Assembly: GCA_016938875.1 (NCBI GenBank)
Contig: JAFGTV010000008.1
Coordinates: forward strand, 186,001 to 250,000
Reading direction: 5' to 3'
DNA from: Paracoccaceae bacterium
GTDB taxonomy: Bacteria > Pseudomonadota > Alphaproteobacteria > Rhodobacterales > Rhodobacteraceae
Length of the DNA stretch: 64,000 nucleotides
Below are positions 22,819-30,922 of the stretch, in pieces. The notes below the pieces were generated by a model that had not been told where the DNA came from, made no database searches, and worked only from the letters and a program-made list of their open reading frames with translations. The number at the start of each line of letters is the position of its first letter. Within the stretch, counting starts at the first letter, position 1. The position numbers were made by a program, and so were the translations under genes.

Positions 22819-23980
22819 AATGCATCGCCTTCATGAGTTCACGCCCCACCAGCATGCGCCGGATCTCGGACGTGCCTGCGCCGATCTCCATCAGCTTGGC
22901 GTCGCGGAACAGTCGCGACACCGCGCTATCGGCCAAAAATCCAGCCCCGCCCATGGCTTGCACGGCCTGGTGCGCCTGTTTCATCGCCTCTTCCGAGGAA
23001 TAAAGCACGCAGGCGGCGGCGTCCTGCCGCGTCACCTGGCCGCGATCACAAGAGCGTGCAACGGCATAGACATAGGCCCGCGCGCTGTTCATCGCGGTGT
23101 ACATGTCGGCAATCTTGCCCTGCATCAGCTGGAAATTCCCGATCGACTCGCCGAACTGCTTGCGGTCGCGCAGATAGGGCATGATCTCGTCCAGGCAGGC
23201 GGCCATGATGCCGGTGCCGATACCCGCCAGCACCACGCGTTCGTAATCCAGCCCTGACATCAGGACGCGCACGCCCTTGCCCCCTTCGCCCAGGACATTC
23301 TCGAACGGAACCTCGACATTGTCGAAGATCAGCTCGCCGGTGTTGGAGCCGCGCATCCCCAGCTTGTCGAAATGCGGGCTGGTGGAAAACCCCTTCATGG
23401 ATTTCTCGATGATGAAGGCCGTGATGCCCTTGGCGCCGGCCTCGGGATCGGTCTTGGCATAAACCACCAGCGTGTCGGCATCCGGGCCGTTGGTGATCCA
23501 GTATTTCGTGCCGTTCAGCGAATAATAGCCGTTCTTTTTCTCGGCCCGCAGTTTCATCGACACCACGTCCGATCCGGCCCCGGCCTCGGACATGGCCAGC
23601 GCGCCGACATGTTCCCCCGACAGCAGGCCGGGCAGGTATTTGTGCCGCTGCTCATCGGTGCCGTTGAGCTTGATCTGGTTGACGCACAGGTTGGAATGCG
23701 CCCCGTAAGACAGCGACACCGAGGCCGAGGCGCGCGCGATCTCTTCGACCGCGATGGTGTGGGCCAGATAAGACATGCCCGCGCCGCCGTATTCCTCGGG
23801 CACCGTGATGCCCAGCAGGCCCAGATCGCCCATTTCGCGCCACAGCTCCGCGGGGAAATCGTTGGTTTGGTCGATCTGGGCGGCCAGCGGCTTGACCCGC
23901 TCTTGCGCCCAGCGATGCACCATCTCGCGCAGGGCGGCGGTATCTTCGTCCAGGTCGAAATCCATGGTAGCGGTGAACAT
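22817..23980 (-). CDS. liuA: isovaleryl-CoA dehydrogenase
   Basis: A 387-residue acyl-CoA dehydrogenase that oxidises isovaleryl-CoA, passing electrons to ETF. The FAD/active-site region TRQDAAACVLYSSEEAMKQA and GGAGFLADSAVSRLFRDAKL are present, and DYERVVLAGIG holds the catalytic Glu near residue 245, the position typical for isovaleryl-type enzymes. Start 23980 (MFTATMDFDLDE) has AGGAGA seven bases upstream; the longer frame upstream is not conserved. First gene of the leucine cluster, with a TGAAC-N4-GTTCA palindrome just ahead. Confidence 0.95.
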   Translation of the reverse strand: MFTATMDFDLDEDTAALREMVHRWAQERVKPLAAQIDQTNDFPAELWREMGDLGLLGITVPEEYGGAGMSYLAHTIAVEEIARASASVSLSYGAHSNLCVNQIKLNGTDEQRHKYLPGLLSGEHVGALAMSEAGAGSDVVSMKLRAEKKNGYYSLNGTKYWITNGPDADTLVVYAKTDPEAGAKGITAFIIEKSMKGFSTSPHFDKLGMRGSNTGELIFDNVEVPFENVLGEGGKGVRVLMSGLDYERVVLAGIGTGIMAACLDEIMPYLRDRKQFGESIGNFQLMQGKIADMYTAMNSARAYVYAVARSCDRGQVTRQDAAACVLYSSEEAMKQAHQAVQAMGGAGFLADSAVSRLFRDAKLMEIGAGTSEIRRMLVGRELMKAMH

Positions 23981-24006
23981 GTGAGACTCTCCTGCGCTGC
24001 GCTTAT

Positions 24007-24020
24007 TGAACGCTTGTTCA
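24007..24020. promoter_or_regulatory. palindromic operator upstream of ivd
   Basis: TGAAC-GCTT-GTTCA, a perfect 5+5 inverted repeat, located 27 bases upstream of the ivd start, in promoter position. An identical-arm site lies upstream of the acyl-CoA synthetase gene at 32546. Dyad symmetry of this size is typical of TetR-family repressors that control acyl-CoA genes; the regulator is not in the window. Confidence 0.55.
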
Positions 24021-24117
24021 GATAAATACCACCAAGGCCCCTGCGGCGTCAATCGCGGTGGTAACGGGCGGGCCGGGCGCCTACCTTTGGTGCCACGCCA
24101 CCCGCCGAGGAGCCGCC

Positions 24118-24579
24118 ATGACCCGCCCTGCCCTGTTCGCCGCCCTGATCGCCTGTTTGCCATTTGCCGCCCCGGCCGAAGAGGTCGGCCGCGTCGGCGT
24201 CGACTGGACCGGAAACGATATCATCATCGAGGCCGTGCAGGATCCCAAGGTACAGGGCGTGACCTGCCATGTCGCCTATTTCGACCGCTCGTTCCTGGAC
24301 CGGCTGAGCCAGGGCAACTGGTTCGAGGATCCTTCGAACGCCTCGATCGCGTGCCGTCAGACCGGTCCGATCGTGATCGGCGACATCGACCGCAGCGCCG
24401 ATGGCGAGGAAGTGTTCCGCGAGGGGCGATCGCTGATCCTGAAATCGCTGAGGGTCCAGCGGATCTATGACGAGGCGAACAAGTCGCTGATCTACCTGGC
24501 CCATGCGCGCGAGCTGTCACAGGGGTCGGCCAAGATGTCGATCTCGACCGTGCCGCTCTATGGGTCGGACGTGGAGTAA
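24118..24579 (+). CDS. creA: CreA-family periplasmic protein
   Basis: A 153-residue protein with a signal peptide (MTRPALFAALIACLPFAAPA) and a mature domain with two Cys (VTCHVAYFDRSF, ASIACRQTGPI), matching the CreA family: VEAVQDPKVQGVTCHVAYF and the C-terminal KSLRVQRIYDEANKSLIYLAHA. Function is unknown in any organism I know. Single gene, followed by a repeat copy at 24593. Confidence 0.88.
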   Translation: MTRPALFAALIACLPFAAPAEEVGRVGVDWTGNDIIIEAVQDPKVQGVTCHVAYFDRSFLDRLSQGNWFEDPSNASIACRQTGPIVIGDIDRSADGEEVFREGRSLILKSLRVQRIYDEANKSLIYLAHARELSQGSAKMSISTVPLYGSDVE

Positions 24580-24592
24580 CGCGGGCCGCCCA

Positions 24593-24644
24593 CCGGCTGG
24601 GGGCGTTGCCCCCAGACCCCCAGGATATTTACGACCAGAAGAAG
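24593..24644 (+). repeat. dispersed intergenic repeat, copy A (52 bases)
   Basis: CTGGGGGC-GTT-GCCCCCAG forms a perfect 8-base hairpin, followed by ACCCCCAGGATATTTACGACC and AGAAGAAG. It matches the copy at 30848-30899 in 51 of 52 bases. It lies just after creA and before the minus-strand aminotransferase gene, i.e. between convergent genes. Confidence 0.8.
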
Positions 24645-24675
24645 TGGGGAAATGGCGGGGCGCGCCCTGCCCCGG

Positions 24676-25863
24676 TCAGCCGCGCGTGATCTCCTGGCGC
24701 AGGATCCGGGCGATCACAGTGCAGTCCTCGGGTGAAAAGGTCAGCGGCAGGCGCATGTCGATCAGCCCGGCCAGCACACGGTCGGTCCGGGGCAGCGGGT
24801 CGGGCGCGGCGTAGTGCCAATGTGCATAGCGCGAGGTGAACCCGGCGGGGGCGGCGGCGCCGAACCATTTGAGCTCTACCCCCCGCGCGGCGCAGCGGGC
24901 GAGGACATCCTGGATCCGGGCTGCGGGCCAGTCGGGCAAGAGGAATTGGAACGAGGAGCCGACGAAGGCCTCGGCTTGCGGGCGGGAGATCAGGGACAGG
25001 CCCGGCAGATCGGTCAGGCCCGCCTCGACCCGCCGGTAAAGCGTGGTCCAGCGCGCCACCCGAGCAGGCAGGGCGCGCAGTTGGGGACGCAGGATCGCCG
25101 CGCGCAGATTGTCCATCCGCCCGGAGACATTCGGGATCTCGCCGGTCAGCCCGGCAAAGGCCGCCGGATCGGGCCCGGCAAGGTGGCGGTCATAGAGCAT
25201 GTAGCTGCCCGACAGCAGCACCGCGCGGGCCATTGCCGCGGAATCGTCGCTGACGATCAGGCCGCCCTCGCCGGAATTGAGGTGTTTGTAGGTCTGGGTG
25301 GAATAGCACGCCATCGCCCCATGCCGCCCCGACGGCACGCCCGCCCAGGCCGCCCCCATCGTGTGGGCGCAATCCTCGATCACCCGCACGCCCGCGCCGT
25401 CGCAGATCGCCATCAGCGCGTCCATGTCGCAGATATGCCCGCGCATGTGGCTGAGCATCAGCACCCGCGCGCCGGTCTGCGCGATGCGCGCGGCGAGGTG
25501 GTCAAGGTCGATCACCAGATCCTCGGTCATCCCGACGAAGACCGGGCGCGCGCCCAGGCTGGCGATCGCGCCGGGCACCGGGGCCAGCGTAAAGGCGTTG
25601 GTCAGCACCGCATCGCCCGGCCCCACGCCGAGCGCGCGCAGCGCACAGCCCAGCGCATAGCCGCCCGAGGCCACCGCCAGGCAATAGCGCGCCCCGGTAA
25701 AGGCGGCGAAGTCCTGTTCCAGCAGGGCCACCTCGGCCACCTCGTCCGCGACGGTGTTATAGCGGTGCAGCCGCCCGTGGCGCATCACCGCGACGGCGGC
25801 CGCGATGGCCTCTTCGGGGATCGGCTCTTGCTGGGTGAAACTGCCGGTGAACCGCTCGGCCAT
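24676..25863 (-). CDS. DegT/DnrJ/EryC1/StrS-family aminotransferase
   Basis: A 395-residue PLP enzyme of the sugar/nucleotide-sugar aminotransferase family. The PLP Lys is K193 (TYKHLNSGEGG), and D164 in RVIEDCAHTMG contacts the pyridine nitrogen. The first 70 residues carry the usual phosphate-binding start (LAVASGGYALGCALRALG). Members usually make amino-sugars or other aminated cyclitols; the substrate is unknown. It begins three bases after gph, so the two form an operon. Confidence 0.88.
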   Translation of the reverse strand: MAERFTGSFTQQEPIPEEAIAAAVAVMRHGRLHRYNTVADEVAEVALLEQDFAAFTGARYCLAVASGGYALGCALRALGVGPGDAVLTNAFTLAPVPGAIASLGARPVFVGMTEDLVIDLDHLAARIAQTGARVLMLSHMRGHICDMDALMAICDGAGVRVIEDCAHTMGAAWAGVPSGRHGAMACYSTQTYKHLNSGEGGLIVSDDSAAMARAVLLSGSYMLYDRHLAGPDPAAFAGLTGEIPNVSGRMDNLRAAILRPQLRALPARVARWTTLYRRVEAGLTDLPGLSLISRPQAEAFVGSSFQFLLPDWPAARIQDVLARCAARGVELKWFGAAAPAGFTSRYAHWHYAAPDPLPRTDRVLAGLIDMRLPLTFSPEDCTVIARILRQEITRG

Positions 25864-25866
25864 CGC

Positions 25867-26538
25867 TCAGCCCGCCGGGATCAGGGTCTGAACCAGATCG
25901 AACAGCGCCGCGTAGTCATCAAGCAGCGCCTCGGGGGCCAGATCGGCCACGCTGTCGCCCGCCGGGCCAAAACGCACCAGAACGCAAGGCACCCCCGCCG
26001 CGCGCGCGGTGTCGCGGTCGGTCGCCGTGTCGCCGATCAGAACCGAGCGCGCGACCGCGCCCCCCGCGCGCTCTACCGCGGCGCGGTAGGGGGCGGGGTC
26101 GGGCTTGCGCGTGGGCAGCGTATCGGCCCCGATCAGCGAGGCGAACATGTCGCGCACCCCCAGCCGGGCCAGCAGGGTTTCGGCCAGCCCCTCGGGCTTG
26201 TTGGTGCAGATGCCCACCGCATAGCCCGCCGCACGCAGCCGCGTGACCGCGTCCACGGCACCCGGATACATCCGCGTGTGGCGGTCGATGTCGCGCGCGT
26301 AATGCCCCAGCAGCAGCGGGAATTGGGTGTCGACCGCCTCCTCGCCGCCGGCATGGCCCAGACGCGCAAACCCCAGCCGCAGCATAGCCCGCCCACCCCG
26401 AAAGGCGGTGGCGGCATCGGCCACAGGGTCCAGCGGCATACCGTGGCCCAGAGCGTGGAAACAGGCATTGGCCGCCGCGATCAGGTCCTGGCTGGTATCG
26501 GCCAGCGTGCCGTCGAGATCGAAGATGACCGTGTCCAT
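25867..26538 (-). CDS. gph: phosphoglycolate phosphatase (HAD family)
   Basis: A 223-residue haloacid-dehalogenase phosphatase. The nucleophile motif is DLDGTLAD at residues 6-13, motif II in VGICTNKPEG and motif IV in LIGDTATDRDTA. This fits phosphoglycolate phosphatase, which removes 2-phosphoglycolate; a broader sugar-phosphate phosphatase is possible. Divergent from glmU across 126 bases. Confidence 0.88.
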   Translation of the reverse strand: MDTVIFDLDGTLADTSQDLIAAANACFHALGHGMPLDPVADAATAFRGGRAMLRLGFARLGHAGGEEAVDTQFPLLLGHYARDIDRHTRMYPGAVDAVTRLRAAGYAVGICTNKPEGLAETLLARLGVRDMFASLIGADTLPTRKPDPAPYRAAVERAGGAVARSVLIGDTATDRDTARAAGVPCVLVRFGPAGDSVADLAPEALLDDYAALFDLVQTLIPAG

Positions 26539-26664
26539 GCAGCCCCCCTGCGCGTGTTCCCGCCACGGATGAAACATGGCGAAACGCCATGTGATGCGGC
26601 CTTCGGTTGCGAACCGGCAGAACCGCGATAAAAGGGATGGGCAAAAAAGGAAAGAGCGGAGCAG

Positions 26665-28014
26665 ATGCCAACAGCCCTGATCATCCTGGCCGCGGGCCAG
26701 GGGACGCGGATGAAATCGGACCGCCCCAAGGTGCTGCACCAGGTGGCGGGGGCGCCGCTTTTGGCCCATGCGATGGCGGCGGGGGCGGCGTTGACCCCCG
26801 AGCGCACGGTGATCGTCGCCGGCCACGGGGCCGATGCGGTGCAGGCCGCCGCGCTGGACCTCGACCCCGACATCGCGCTGGCGGTCCAGACCGAGCAGTT
26901 GGGCACCGCCCATGCCGTCGCCCAGGCCGCCCCCGAGCTGGAGGGGTTTCGCGGCGATGCGGTGGTGCTTTATGGCGACACGCCCTTTATCCGGCCCGAA
27001 ACCCTGTTGGCGATGGCCGAGGCGCGCAGCCGCCACGCGGTGGTCGTGCTGGGCTTTGTCGCCGCAGATCCGGCGCGCTACGGGCGGCTGGTGATGCAGG
27101 GCGACACGCTGGAACGCATCGTCGAATACAAGGATGCCACTGAGGACGAACGTGCGATCACCCTGTGCAATTCCGGCGTGATCGCCGCCGAGAGCGCGCA
27201 GTTGTTCGAGCTGATCGCCGAGGTCGGCAACACCAATGCCGCGGGGGAATACTATCTGACCGACATCGTGGCGCTGGCCCGCGCCCGCGGCGTGTCGGCC
27301 GGCGTGGTGATCTGCGACGAGGCGGAAACCCTGGGCGTCAACTCCCGCGCTGACCTGGCCGCGGCCGAGGCCGCCTTTCAGGCCCGCGCCCGGACCCGGG
27401 CGCTGGACGACGGGATCACGCTGGTCGCGCCCGAAACCGTGTTTTTCGCCCATGACACCGTGATCGGGCGCGATGCGTTGATCGAGCCGAACGTGATCTT
27501 CGGCCCCGGCGTGACGGTGGAATCAGGCGCGCATATCCGCGCCTTTTGCCATCTGGAGGGGTGCCATGTCAGCCGCGGCGCGGTGGTCGGCCCCTATGCC
27601 CGCCTGCGCCCCGGCGCAGAGCTGTCCGAGGACGTGCGCGTGGGCAATTTCGTCGAGGTCAAGAATGCCCTGCTGGCCGAGGGCGCCAAGATCAACCACC
27701 TGTCCTATATCGGCGATGCCACGGTGGGCGAGCGGGCCAATATCGGCGCGGGCACCATCACCTGCAACTATGACGGCGTGTTCAAGCACCGCACCGAGAT
27801 CGGCGCGGATGCCTTTATCGGGTCGAACACCATGCTGGTGGCCCCGGTCAGCGTGGGCGCGGGGGCGATGACGGCCTCGGGCTCGGTGATCACGGGGAAT
27901 GTGCCCGACGACGCGCTGGCGCTGGGCCGCGCGCGGCAGGAAAACAAGCCCGGTTTGGCGCGCAAGCTGTTTGACCGGTTGAAGGCCCAAAAGGCCAATC
28001 AGAAAAGAGATTGA
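26665..28014 (+). CDS. glmU: bifunctional UDP-N-acetylglucosamine pyrophosphorylase / GlcN-1-P acetyltransferase
   Basis: A 449-residue enzyme that makes UDP-GlcNAc for cell-wall and lipid A synthesis. N-terminal nucleotidyltransferase: LAAGQGTRMKSDRPK (residues 8-22) and YGDTPFI. C-terminal left-handed beta-helix with repeated hexapeptides and the acetyl-CoA-binding YIGDATVGERANIGAGTITCNYDG. Directly upstream of glmS with four bases between the stop and the next ATG, so they form a pathway operon. Confidence 0.97.
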   Translation: MPTALIILAAGQGTRMKSDRPKVLHQVAGAPLLAHAMAAGAALTPERTVIVAGHGADAVQAAALDLDPDIALAVQTEQLGTAHAVAQAAPELEGFRGDAVVLYGDTPFIRPETLLAMAEARSRHAVVVLGFVAADPARYGRLVMQGDTLERIVEYKDATEDERAITLCNSGVIAAESAQLFELIAEVGNTNAAGEYYLTDIVALARARGVSAGVVICDEAETLGVNSRADLAAAEAAFQARARTRALDDGITLVAPETVFFAHDTVIGRDALIEPNVIFGPGVTVESGAHIRAFCHLEGCHVSRGAVVGPYARLRPGAELSEDVRVGNFVEVKNALLAEGAKINHLSYIGDATVGERANIGAGTITCNYDGVFKHRTEIGADAFIGSNTMLVAPVSVGAGAMTASGSVITGNVPDDALALGRARQENKPGLARKLFDRLKAQKANQKRD

Positions 28015-28018
28015 ACCC

Positions 28019-29842
28019 ATGTGCGGTATTGTCGGCGTTCTTGGAAATCACGAGGCCTCTCCGCTGCTGGTCGAGGCGCTGGGGCGGTTGGAATACCGCG
28101 GCTATGACAGCGCGGGCATCGCCACGGTGAATGCCGGGCGGCTGGACCGCCGCCGCGCGGTGGGCAAGCTGGTGAACCTGTCGGACCTGCTGGTGCATGA
28201 CCCGCTGCCGGGCAAGGCGGGGATCGGGCACACCCGATGGGCCACCCATGGCGCGCCGACCGTGGCCAACGCCCACCCCCACCGGGCCGGCGGTGTCGCC
28301 GTGGTGCATAACGGGATCATCGAGAATTTCCGCACCCTGCGTGACACGTTGGTCGCCGCCGGCGTCGGCTTCGAAAGCGACACGGACACCGAAACCATCG
28401 CCCACCTGGCACAGGCGTGCCTGGATGCGGGCGACCCCCCGCACCTGGCCGCCGAAAAGACCCTCGCCCAGCTGGAGGGGGCTTTTGCGGTGCTCTTTCT
28501 CTTCGAGGGCGAGGATGACCTGCTGATCGCCGCGCGCAAGGGCAGCCCGCTGGCCATCGGCCATGGCACGGGCGAGATGTTCGTCGGCTCGGACGCGATC
28601 GCGCTGGCCCCGCTGACCAACCGCATCACCTATCTGGACGAGGGCGACCGCGCGGTGATCACCCGTGCCGGGGCGGAAATCTATGATGCCACCGGTGCCC
28701 GCGTCACCCGCGAGATCCGCACCATCGAGATCGACTCGGCCCGGGTGGAAAAGGCCGGCTACAAACACTTCATGGCCAAGGAAATCGCCGAGCAACCCAC
28801 CGTTCTGGGCGAGGCGATCCGCCACTACCTGGCCGCCGACGGGCGCAGCATCGTGCTGCCCGAGGGGGGGCTGGACTTCACGTCGATCACCCGGATCACG
28901 ATGGTCGCCTGCGGCACCGCCTACCTGGCCTGCCTGACCGCGAAATACTGGATCGAGCAACTGGCGGGCCTGCCGGTGGATGTCGATGTGGCCTCGGAGT
29001 TCCGCTATCGCGAGCCGCCGATCCCGGCGGGCACCTTGGCCATCTTCGTCAGCCAGTCGGGCGAAACCGCCGACACCCTGGCGGCGCTGCGCTATTGCGT
29101 GGGGCGGGCCGACCGGATCGTGTCGGTGGTCAATGTCGCCGAAAGCTCGATCGCGCGCGAAAGCGACCTGGCCTTACCGATCCTGGCAGGCGCCGAGATC
29201 GGCGTCGCCTCGACCAAGGCGTTCACCTGCCAGCTGGCCGTGCTGGCCCTGGTCGCGCTGGAGGCCGCCCGCCAACGCGGCCAGATCGACGCCGCGACCC
29301 TGGCCACGCACCTGGAGGATCTGCGCAGCCTGCCCGGCCGGATGAATGCCGCGCTGGCCCTGCATGACGGCATCGCGCGCATCGCCCGCATCCTGGCAGA
29401 GGCGCAGGACGTGCTGTTCCTGGGGCGCGGCATGATGTATCCGCTGGCCCTGGAAGGGGCGCTAAAACTTAAGGAAATCAGCTATATCCACGCCGAAGGC
29501 TATGCCAGCGGAGAGCTCAAGCACGGCCCCATCGCACTGGTGGACAAGACCGTTCCGGTGATCGTCATGGCGCCCCATGACCGGCTGTTCGACAAGACCG
29601 TGTCGAACATGCACGAGGTGATGGCGCGCGGCGGCAAGGTGCTGCTGATCACCGATCCGCGCGGCGCCGCCGAGGCGGGCGACGGCGTGTGGCAGTCGAT
29701 CGTGATGCCCGAGGTGCCCGATCTGTTCGCGCCGATCCTCTATGCGCTGCCCGCACAGCTCTTGGCCTATCACACGGCGGTGGCCAAGGGCACGGATGTG
29801 GACCAGCCGCGCAACCTGGCCAAATCCGTGACCGTGGAGTGA
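28019..29842 (+). CDS. glmS: glutamine-fructose-6-phosphate aminotransferase (isomerizing)
   Basis: A 607-residue enzyme: N-terminal glutamine amidotransferase with catalytic Cys2 (MCGIVGVLG), then two SIS sugar-isomerase domains (SQSGETADTLAALRY; SYIHAEGYASGELKHGP). It makes glucosamine-6-phosphate, the first step toward UDP-GlcNAc, and works with GlmU encoded just upstream. The stop TGA at 29840 is followed six bases later by the disrupted small gene. Confidence 0.97.
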   Translation: MCGIVGVLGNHEASPLLVEALGRLEYRGYDSAGIATVNAGRLDRRRAVGKLVNLSDLLVHDPLPGKAGIGHTRWATHGAPTVANAHPHRAGGVAVVHNGIIENFRTLRDTLVAAGVGFESDTDTETIAHLAQACLDAGDPPHLAAEKTLAQLEGAFAVLFLFEGEDDLLIAARKGSPLAIGHGTGEMFVGSDAIALAPLTNRITYLDEGDRAVITRAGAEIYDATGARVTREIRTIEIDSARVEKAGYKHFMAKEIAEQPTVLGEAIRHYLAADGRSIVLPEGGLDFTSITRITMVACGTAYLACLTAKYWIEQLAGLPVDVDVASEFRYREPPIPAGTLAIFVSQSGETADTLAALRYCVGRADRIVSVVNVAESSIARESDLALPILAGAEIGVASTKAFTCQLAVLALVALEAARQRGQIDAATLATHLEDLRSLPGRMNAALALHDGIARIARILAEAQDVLFLGRGMMYPLALEGALKLKEISYIHAEGYASGELKHGPIALVDKTVPVIVMAPHDRLFDKTVSNMHEVMARGGKVLLITDPRGAAEAGDGVWQSIVMPEVPDLFAPILYALPAQLLAYHTAVAKGTDVDQPRNLAKSVTVE

Positions 29843-29848
29843 GGGGCC

Positions 29849-30152
29849 ATGGAAATCCTGCGCAAGACCTTCGAGCATGCCGAGGGCACGGATCAAACTG
29901 TGATCGTGGCCGAGGTTGACCAGCAGGTTTTTTCGCAGTCACGGTTACCGACAGCGGCCCGATGGCAGAAAAAAACGGTTGGGCGATTGGGATCACGAGT
30001 ACGGCATACGCATCGCCCCCGACGACATGGCGCGGTTCTGGCCGTTTCTCGTGCGCGCATTGCTGAACGAACATGGCCCGATGGATGTCAAGGATCTGCG
30101 CGCGCTGTGCGACGTCGCCGGGATCAATCCCAATTTCTGGAGCTGGACCTGA
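29849..30152 (+). pseudogene. small conserved-looking gene broken by two -1 frameshifts
   Basis: Three frames are needed for one protein. Frame 1 (29849) reads MEILRKTFEHAEGTDQTVIVAEVDQQV; at the T6 run 29928-29933 it passes into a second frame FFAVTVTDSGPMAEKNGW-AIGIT; after ATCACG (about 29989-29994) a third frame continues EYGIRIAPDDMARFWPFLV...ALLNEHGPMDVKDLRALCDVAGINPNFWSWT and ends at 30152. Both steps look like loss of one base (in the T run, and a C in ACCGAG). Read through, it is an approximately 101-residue protein. Function unknown. Either a real pseudogene or assembly errors at short homopolymers. Confidence 0.7.
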
Positions 30153-30153
30153 C

Positions 30154-30834
30154 ATGACCCCCGAGACCGCACTGGTGCAATTGACCGCCCTTGCCCAGCC
30201 CGCCAAGGCCGCCGAGATGGCCGCCTATCACAAGGCCCCGCGGGTCTATCTGGGCCTGTCCAACCCCCAGATCGACGCGCTGGCGCGCGAGTGGCGGGCG
30301 GATGGCACACTGGACGACCGATTGGCGCTGGCCGCGGGGCTGTGGGCCAGCGACGTCCACGAGGCGCGGATCGCGGCGGCGAAACTGCTGACCCAGGCGC
30401 GGATCCGGCCCGACGACGCGGGCGCCTGGGCGCTGATCGCGGCCTGGGTGCCGGACCTGGACGGGATGGCGCTGGCCGATGCGGTGGCGGTGGCCGGGCA
30501 GAAACGGCTGGTGGCCGATCCCGCGCGATTGGAGCAGGTCGCGGGCTGGGTCGCCTCGCCGCATCCCTGGACCCGTCGCGCGGCACTGGCGCTGACCCTG
30601 CCCTGGGCCAAGCTGACGCATCCGAGACCCGACGATCTGGCGCAGCGCGACCGGGTGCTGGGCTGGGCGGCAGAGCTGGCGGGGGATCCCGCGCGCATCG
30701 TGCAAAAGGCGCTGGCCGAGTGGCTGTATGCGCTGTCAAAGCGCGACGGCGCGCAGGTGCGGCATTTTCTGGAAGCCCATGGCGAGCGGATGAAGCCCTT
30801 TGCCCGCAAGGATGCCGCGCGGTTGCTGCGGTAA
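30154..30834 (+). CDS. DNA alkylation repair protein (HEAT-repeat, AlkD-like)
   Basis: A 226-residue all-helical protein of the AlkD-like HEAT-repeat family. The phrase KAPRVYLGLSNPQIDALAREWRA, HEARIAAAKLLTQA, VASPHPWTRRAALALTLPWAKL and RIVQKALAEWLYALSKRDG follow the pattern of its helical repeats. AlkD proteins excise N3/N7-alkylated purines; activity of this one is inferred. The start follows the disrupted small gene with a one-base gap (TGAC-ATG context). Confidence 0.85.
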   Translation: MTPETALVQLTALAQPAKAAEMAAYHKAPRVYLGLSNPQIDALAREWRADGTLDDRLALAAGLWASDVHEARIAAAKLLTQARIRPDDAGAWALIAAWVPDLDGMALADAVAVAGQKRLVADPARLEQVAGWVASPHPWTRRAALALTLPWAKLTHPRPDDLAQRDRVLGWAAELAGDPARIVQKALAEWLYALSKRDGAQVRHFLEAHGERMKPFARKDAARLLR

Positions 30835-30847
30835 GGGACGAGGTCGG

Positions 30848-30899
30848 CCGGCTGGGGGCGTTGCCCCCAGACCCCCAGGATATTTTCGACCAGAAGAAG
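30848..30899 (+). repeat. dispersed intergenic repeat, copy B (52 bases)
   Basis: Nearly identical to 24593-24644 (one base difference): CTGGGGGC-GTT-GCCCCCAG hairpin, then CCCCCAGGATATTTTCGACC and AGAAGAAG. Located between the DNA-repair gene and the convergent acyl-CoA synthetase gene. Confidence 0.8.
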
Positions 30900-30922
30900 C
30901 CCAGGACCGGGGCGACGCCGCG

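Noticed and set aside
29928-29933. Programmed frameshift at the T6 run of the disrupted gene
   Set aside because: The canonical X-XXY-YYZ slippery heptamer is not in the required frame and a second unrelated shift is needed at about 29990; decay or sequence error is simpler.
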